Source of the DNA: Chloroflexota bacterium
GTDB taxonomy: Bacteria; Chloroflexota; Anaerolineae; JAADDB01
Assembly (NCBI GenBank): GCA_013154135.1
Contig: JAADDB010000195.1
Location: forward strand, 1 to 8,686
Direction: 5' to 3'
Length of the DNA: 8,686 bases
Every line of letters starts with the position of its first letter. Position 1 is the first letter of the stretch. Below the pieces are notes generated by a model, which was not told where the DNA came from, did not search any database, and saw only the letters and a program-made list of their open reading frames with translations. Positions 5,829 through 8,686 of the stretch are shown here, in pieces. The position numbers and the translations under genes are program-made.

Positions 5829-7036
5829 TCCACGGTCAGGGCGAGAAGGGCCAGGATCCGGGCGGCCCAGGGCACACCTCCGAACATGGCCATCCGCCGG
5901 GCCACATGAGCGGCCTGCTCCTCCCAGAGGGGTTCGTGCAACAACGTCCTCACGTACGAACGTAACACCGTGGCATTGACCTGGGAGACCCGTAACGCAA
6001 CCCCCACCCCCATCCGCTGGACCCGAGCGGCCTGGTAGTACTGATCCGCGGCGTGGGGCACGATGAGCTGGGGAACTCCGTGCACCAGTGCGGCATGGGT
6101 CGTGCCCACGCCCCCGTGGTGGACGGCCAAGGCCAGGTGGGGGAAGATCGCGTCGAAGGGCAGCCAGGCATGAACCTCAGCTTCGGGAAATTGGGCTCGG
6201 AGGTCCCGGGCCAAGGCCTCATCCCCCGTCGCGATGAGGGGAATTCCCCCACTGCGGAGTACGGCCTCCAGTGCGAGGAGGAAGAAGTTCCTGTCCTGGG
6301 TGAACGCGCTCCCTAAGGTGATGAGCACCAAGGGCGAACGCCGGGTCAAGGGTTCCAAGTCCGGGGGCAGGGGACCGGGCTCGGGGGGGATGCCGCCGAC
6401 AAAGAAGGTGGGCGGGCTCAGGACTTTCCACTTCCCATACCATTCGGGCACGAAGTAGACCACATGGGCCAGGGGGGAACGCAGCCAGGGCAGGGGCCCG
6501 GGCGCCCAGTAGGTTCCCTGACTGCCCAGGGCCTCCTTCATCTGGGAGAACCAGCGCTGGGCCAACCGCGCGGCCTCGGCCTGTTGGGGCGGAACTTTGG
6601 TGGGCATTTCGGTGGCCGGCCACCCGGCCACCATCAGGGGGATGCGCTCCTTTTCCGCGACAAAGCCGGCCGCGGCGGTGAAGGGTTCTGTGACCAGCAC
6701 GTGGGGACGCCATTCCCGCACTACTGTGGTCAATTCCTCCACCGCGGGGAGGACCCGTTCCGGGTTGAGCCACACGGCCACCGCGCGTCGTTCCCGCTCT
6801 TTGGCCTGCTCCTGGGGGGAGAGTCCCTGGGGCATGGGAGGTGGCGGCCAGTGCCAGCCCGTGTGGTGCACCGTGCGGACGGGGATGTCCAACCGTTCCA
6901 GGTGGGGCTTTCCGTACGGCTCGGTCACCCAAAGGACGTCATGGCCCTCCGCGCGGAGGGTTGCCGCGGTCCGGTGCATGCCTCCCCAGTCCATGTGACC
7001 GGGCAAGGGTGCGGAGTAGAAGAGGAATCGTGTCAT
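5825..7036 (-). CDS. GT1-family glycosyltransferase (GT-B fold, macrolide/UGT type)
   Basis: The 403-residue protein should transfer a sugar from a nucleotide donor to a small or lipophilic acceptor in the cytoplasm or at the membrane face. The N-terminal half has SAPLPGHMDWGGMHR (8-22), where His14 sits at the usual catalytic-base position. The C-terminal donor domain has ITLGSAF (239-245), WLPFDAIFPHLALAVHHGG (291-309) and HHGGVGTTHAALVHGVPQ (306-323), ending in Asp331-Gln332. Length and motifs match bacterial enzymes related to OleD, EryCIII and CrtX. No signal peptide is visible. I chose the ATG at 7036, which overlaps the upstream stop in an ATGA, with AGGA eight bases before it; the frame stays open to 7114 but would run inside the neighbour. 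It is the last gene of the queF operon. The acceptor is unknown: a carotenoid, a lipid or a deazapurine product are all possible. Its end overlaps the thiI stop by 4 bp. Confidence 0.92.
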   Translation of the reverse strand: MTRFLFYSAPLPGHMDWGGMHRTAATLRAEGHDVLWVTEPYGKPHLERLDIPVRTVHHTGWHWPPPPMPQGLSPQEQAKERERRAVAVWLNPERVLPAVEELTTVVREWRPHVLVTEPFTAAAGFVAEKERIPLMVAGWPATEMPTKVPPQQAEAARLAQRWFSQMKEALGSQGTYWAPGPLPWLRSPLAHVVYFVPEWYGKWKVLSPPTFFVGGIPPEPGPLPPDLEPLTRRSPLVLITLGSAFTQDRNFFLLALEAVLRSGGIPLIATGDEALARDLRAQFPEAEVHAWLPFDAIFPHLALAVHHGGVGTTHAALVHGVPQLIVPHAADQYYQAARVQRMGVGVALRVSQVNATVLRSYVRTLLHEPLWEEQAAHVARRMAMFGGVPWAARILALLALTVD

Positions 7037-7743
7037 GGTCTGTGTCCTGCCAGCACTTCTGCCAGATGGTAGATGGGCACGTTTTGGCCCACCCGGGCGA
7101 GGAGGGGTTGACATCCCGGGTCCAACACCACCGCGAAGTCGGGAGCAGCTTCTTGCACCGAGTGCATCACGGTTTCCATCATGGCCCGGGAGAGTTCGGG
7201 CATGTCCTGGTGGAAGGCTCCTCCCCAGCTACAACAGCGGTGCCGGGGGAGCATGTGCACGTCCAGGTCGGGGATGGCCTGTAAAAGGGCCAGGGCGCTT
7301 TCCGCCACTCCGGGCAGGTGCGGTGAGACACACGGGGGGATGAGGACGCACCGGCCGCGCAGGGGCTCCCGCGAGGGGCGATAGCCGATGAGGTCCAAGT
7401 ATCGCGCCAGTTCGTGGGTGTGCGAGCGCACGTGTTCCCACATTTCCTGGACCGGGTCATCCCCCGCGAAGAGTTGGCTCATGTAGTGGCGTACGAACTG
7501 GACACACGAGGGGGAAGGGATGACCACCGCGTCAAAGGAGTGGGCGCGCTGTAACCAGCCACGGGCCTCCTCCCGCGCGCGAGGCCAATCCCCCCGAGTG
7601 TAGGGCACCCAACCGCAGCAGGGCGGGGGGGCGAACACCTGGGCCGGGATTCCCATGTGGTCGAAGAGCTCCCGGGAGATGTCGCCCAGTCGTTTATCCC
7701 GCCGCTTGAGAAGACATGTTGGGAAAATGCCCACGCGTTGCAT
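7033..7743 (-). CDS. LutA/YkgE-like CCG-domain (cysteine-rich) iron-sulfur oxidoreductase
   Basis: The 236-residue product matches the LutA layout along its whole length (LutA is about 238 residues). FPTCLL is at 7-12 and PPPCCGW at 39-45. SPSC ends at Cys80, and IPPCVSPHL (135-143) replaces the usual SCH. RHRCCSWGG (167-175) stands where CCGFGG is normal; LDPGCQ follows at 207-212 and YHLAEVL at 225-231. CCG domains bind iron-sulfur clusters in lactate dehydrogenase LutABC and in heterodisulfide reductase subunit B. Two departures stand out: the second CCG is CCS, and the histidine after Cys138 is shifted. No lutB or lutC partner is in the window, so lactate oxidation is not supported. The start is coupled to queF through TGATG, with GGAGG (complement at 7748-7752) four bases upstream. 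The gene lies between queF and a glycosyltransferase, so a redox role in the same pathway is conceivable but inferred. Confidence 0.88.
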   Translation of the reverse strand: MQRVGIFPTCLLKRRDKRLGDISRELFDHMGIPAQVFAPPPCCGWVPYTRGDWPRAREEARGWLQRAHSFDAVVIPSPSCVQFVRHYMSQLFAGDDPVQEMWEHVRSHTHELARYLDLIGYRPSREPLRGRCVLIPPCVSPHLPGVAESALALLQAIPDLDVHMLPRHRCCSWGGAFHQDMPELSRAMMETVMHSVQEAAPDFAVVLDPGCQPLLARVGQNVPIYHLAEVLAGHRP

Positions 7744-8192
7744 CAGTCCTCCACCAGTCCCGCGCCTGTGCCCGGACCGGGTTTGGGATCCTTGCCCCGC
7801 TCGTAAGTGGCGATGACGTCAATGGCTATGCCCCCGCGCACGTTGAACTTCCCCACCACTTTGCAGCGAATGGGGTCCAGGAGATTCACCAAGTCATCGA
7901 GCATCAGGTTGATCACGTGTTCGTGGAAGTTCCCCTCATCGCGGAAGGACCAGAAGTAGAGCTTGAGGGACTTGGATTCCACGATCCACTGGTCCGGCAC
8001 ATACTCGATTTCGATGGTCGCGAAATCGGGCTGGCCGGTGATGGGGCAGAGGGTGGTGAACTCGTTGGTCACCAAGCGCACCACATACTCCCGGCCGGGA
8101 TGCCGGTTGGGGAACCGTTCCAGCTTGCGAACAGGCCCCTTCACCTCTCGTCCCAACAGGGTCAAATCCTCTTTGTGTCCTTTTTCCGTCAT
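7743..8192 (-). CDS. queF: NADPH-dependent 7-cyano-7-deazaguanine (preQ0) reductase, type I QueF
   Basis: QueF reduces the nitrile of preQ0 to the aminomethyl of preQ1 with two NADPH, the last step before insertion into tRNA by Tgt on the way to queuosine. The 149-residue protein has LCPITGQPDFATI (48-60), with Cys49 as the thioimide-forming nucleophile and Asp56 as the proton donor. The NADPH-binding QueF motif is ESKSLKLYFWSF (72-83), and His90-Glu91 follow in the substrate pocket. Size and motif order are those of the unimodular Bacillus type. I chose the ATG at 8192 because GAGGTGAGGAG precedes it directly; an in-frame GTG nine bases upstream is possible, and a longer reading back to 8255 adds residues unlike the family. 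It is the first gene of a three-gene operon. None of queC, queD, queE, tgt, queA or queG is visible nearby. I found no preQ1 riboswitch upstream. Confidence 0.97.
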   Translation of the reverse strand: MTEKGHKEDLTLLGREVKGPVRKLERFPNRHPGREYVVRLVTNEFTTLCPITGQPDFATIEIEYVPDQWIVESKSLKLYFWSFRDEGNFHEHVINLMLDDLVNLLDPIRCKVVGKFNVRGGIAIDVIATYERGKDPKPGPGTGAGLVED

Positions 8193-8334
8193 TCTCCTCA
8201 CCTCATTTAGCGTGAATGGCAAGTACAATCCAGGGCAAGATGGCCTCCTGCCCATACTCCCTCCGCCCAGGGAGGGGGTGTGGACCTCTCACCAAGGGCC
8301 GGCTCCGTCTGCCGCGGAGGACCAACGGAAAGGC

Positions 8335-8416
8335 TTCTCCCCGGAAAACTATGGGGATCCGGGCTTCGTCCCCCTTCACAAAACACCTTCCTGGCACGGG
8401 CCGAGAACACCGGCAT
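8335..8416. repeat. Repeat unit 1 of an approximately 80-bp foldable repeat
   Basis: This diverged copy begins CTCCCCGGAAAA and ends with TTCACAAAACACCTTCC, TGGCACGGGCCGAGAACA and CCGG. The 3' half (8377-8413) aligns with 8600-8635 at roughly 80 percent identity by eye. It lies about 230 bases from the two adjacent units. Confidence 0.6.
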
Positions 8417-8564
8417 CCCGCCAAGGCACGAACCCACCCGCGGCCAGGCACGACCAAGTTGCCTTCGCCAAACCTGGGACGTTCGTCCACAGCCCGGTCC
8501 CCTAGCTCTTCCATATGGATGACATCCAGCGGGAAGAAGGCCATGGGAGATATCATTTTGGCCA

Positions 8565-8643
8565 AGCTCCCGGGAAAAACCGTTTTGTGTGGCCGCCCCT
8601 CACAGAACGCCTTCCTGGCACAGGGCGAAAACGGAGTCGATGT
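8565..8643. repeat. Repeat unit 2 of the foldable repeat
   Basis: The unit begins CTCCCGGGAAAAACCGTTTT and contains an imperfect internal hairpin, GTTTTGTGTGG (8582-8592) against CCCCTCACAGAAC (8597-8609). The flanking CCGTTTT and AAAACGG can also pair. Its 3' half, GCCTTCCTGGCACAGGGCGA, matches unit 1. Such foldable intergenic units resemble REP or MITE-like elements. Confidence 0.6.
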
Positions 8644-8686
8644 CCTTCCCGGGAAAAATGTTTTGTGAGGGAGGCGGGCGGGCTTC
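8644..8686. repeat. Repeat unit 3, cut by the window edge
   Basis: CTTCCCGGGAAAAATG followed by TTTTGTGAGG repeats the start of unit 2 almost exactly, 80 bases further on. Its distal part ends GGCGGGCTTC at the window edge, recalling CCGGGCTTC inside unit 1. More copies may follow outside the window. Confidence 0.55.

Larger units (their letters stand above)
8193..8686. other. Gene-poor upstream region of the queF operon
   Basis: I see no supported gene in these 494 bases. A minus-strand frame at 8203-8565 ends ten bases before queF but shows no family resemblance and contains the repeats listed separately. CTCCCT (8248-8253) and AGGGAG (8260-8265) form a six-base-loop hairpin upstream of queF. 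The queF promoter must lie here, but no -35/-10 pair is convincing. Confidence 0.6.

Noticed and set aside
7037..7114. An upstream start for the glycosyltransferase
   Set aside because: It would lie inside the CCG-protein gene, and the family N-terminus begins at MTRFLFYSAPLPGH, where ATGA coupling is seen.
7033..7743. Naming the CCG protein lutA and assigning lactate oxidation
   Set aside because: lutB and lutC are absent and two conserved motif positions differ, so only family-level similarity is supported.
8193..8255. A longer N-terminus for QueF
   Set aside because: The added residues are unlike the family, and the ribosome binding site lies inside this stretch, directly before the ATG at 8192.
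8193..8340. A preQ1 riboswitch upstream of queF
   Set aside because: The region has a small hairpin (8248-8265) but not the A-rich tail and conserved loop of the preQ1 classes I can recognise.
8203..8565. A 120-residue minus-strand gene ending ten bases before queF
   Set aside because: The start is TTG, there are no recognisable motifs, the frame is Arg/Pro/Gly-rich, and it runs through repeat unit 1. A small unknown gene cannot be excluded but is not supported.
8335..8686. A CRISPR array
   Set aside because: The copies are diverged, unevenly spaced and internally palindromic, with no constant repeat and unique-spacer pattern and no cas gene nearby.

Overview
The window is a high-GC bacterial fragment with six convincing protein genes, one tRNA gene and a set of regulatory and repeat structures. 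My best guess for the organism is an Anaerolineae- or Ardenticatenia-like member of the Chloroflexota, possibly thermophilic. This is an inference from a large multiheme cytochrome with an unusual anchored architecture, degenerate heptamer repeats of a kind I associate with that phylum, a short ThiI without a rhodanese domain and a type I QueF. No single marker proves it.

Layout. Bases 1-368 hold no gene: they carry heptamer repeats (51-218), a small hairpin and the leader of the first gene. Bases 369-2993 (+) encode an exported c-type cytochrome with 12 haem-binding motifs, a coiled coil and a C-terminal membrane anchor. It ends at a strong hairpin (3021-3053) that runs into the promoter of the next gene. 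Bases 3229-4098 (+) encode a membrane-anchored TPR protein, preceded by a perfect 12-bp inverted repeat. After about 200 bases with nothing coding comes a perfect consensus promoter, tRNA-Lys(CUU) with encoded CCA, an intrinsic terminator, a structured leader, and thiI (4599-5828, +), the tRNA 4-thiouridine synthetase.

On the minus strand, reading right to left, is a tightly packed three-gene operon: queF (8192-7743), a LutA-like CCG-domain iron-sulfur protein (7743-7033) and a GT1-family glycosyltransferase (7036-5825). Its stop and start codons overlap by 1 and 4 nt, so the three are almost certainly co-translated. The glycosyltransferase ends tail to tail with thiI, with a 4-bp overlap of stop codons. 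The last 494 bases upstream of queF contain no supported gene but hold two and a half copies of an approximately 80-bp foldable repeat.

How the genes work together. The left half is respiratory: a likely extracytoplasmic electron conduit and a TPR scaffold that might serve it. The right half is dominated by tRNA and 7-deazaguanine chemistry: a tRNA, its U8 thiolation enzyme, and a preQ1-forming reductase. The most interesting question is why preQ1 synthesis is translationally coupled to a LutA-like redox protein and a small-molecule-type glycosyltransferase. This could be an undescribed 7-deazapurine or queuosine modification route, but unrelated housekeeping genes sharing a promoter cannot be excluded from the sequence alone.
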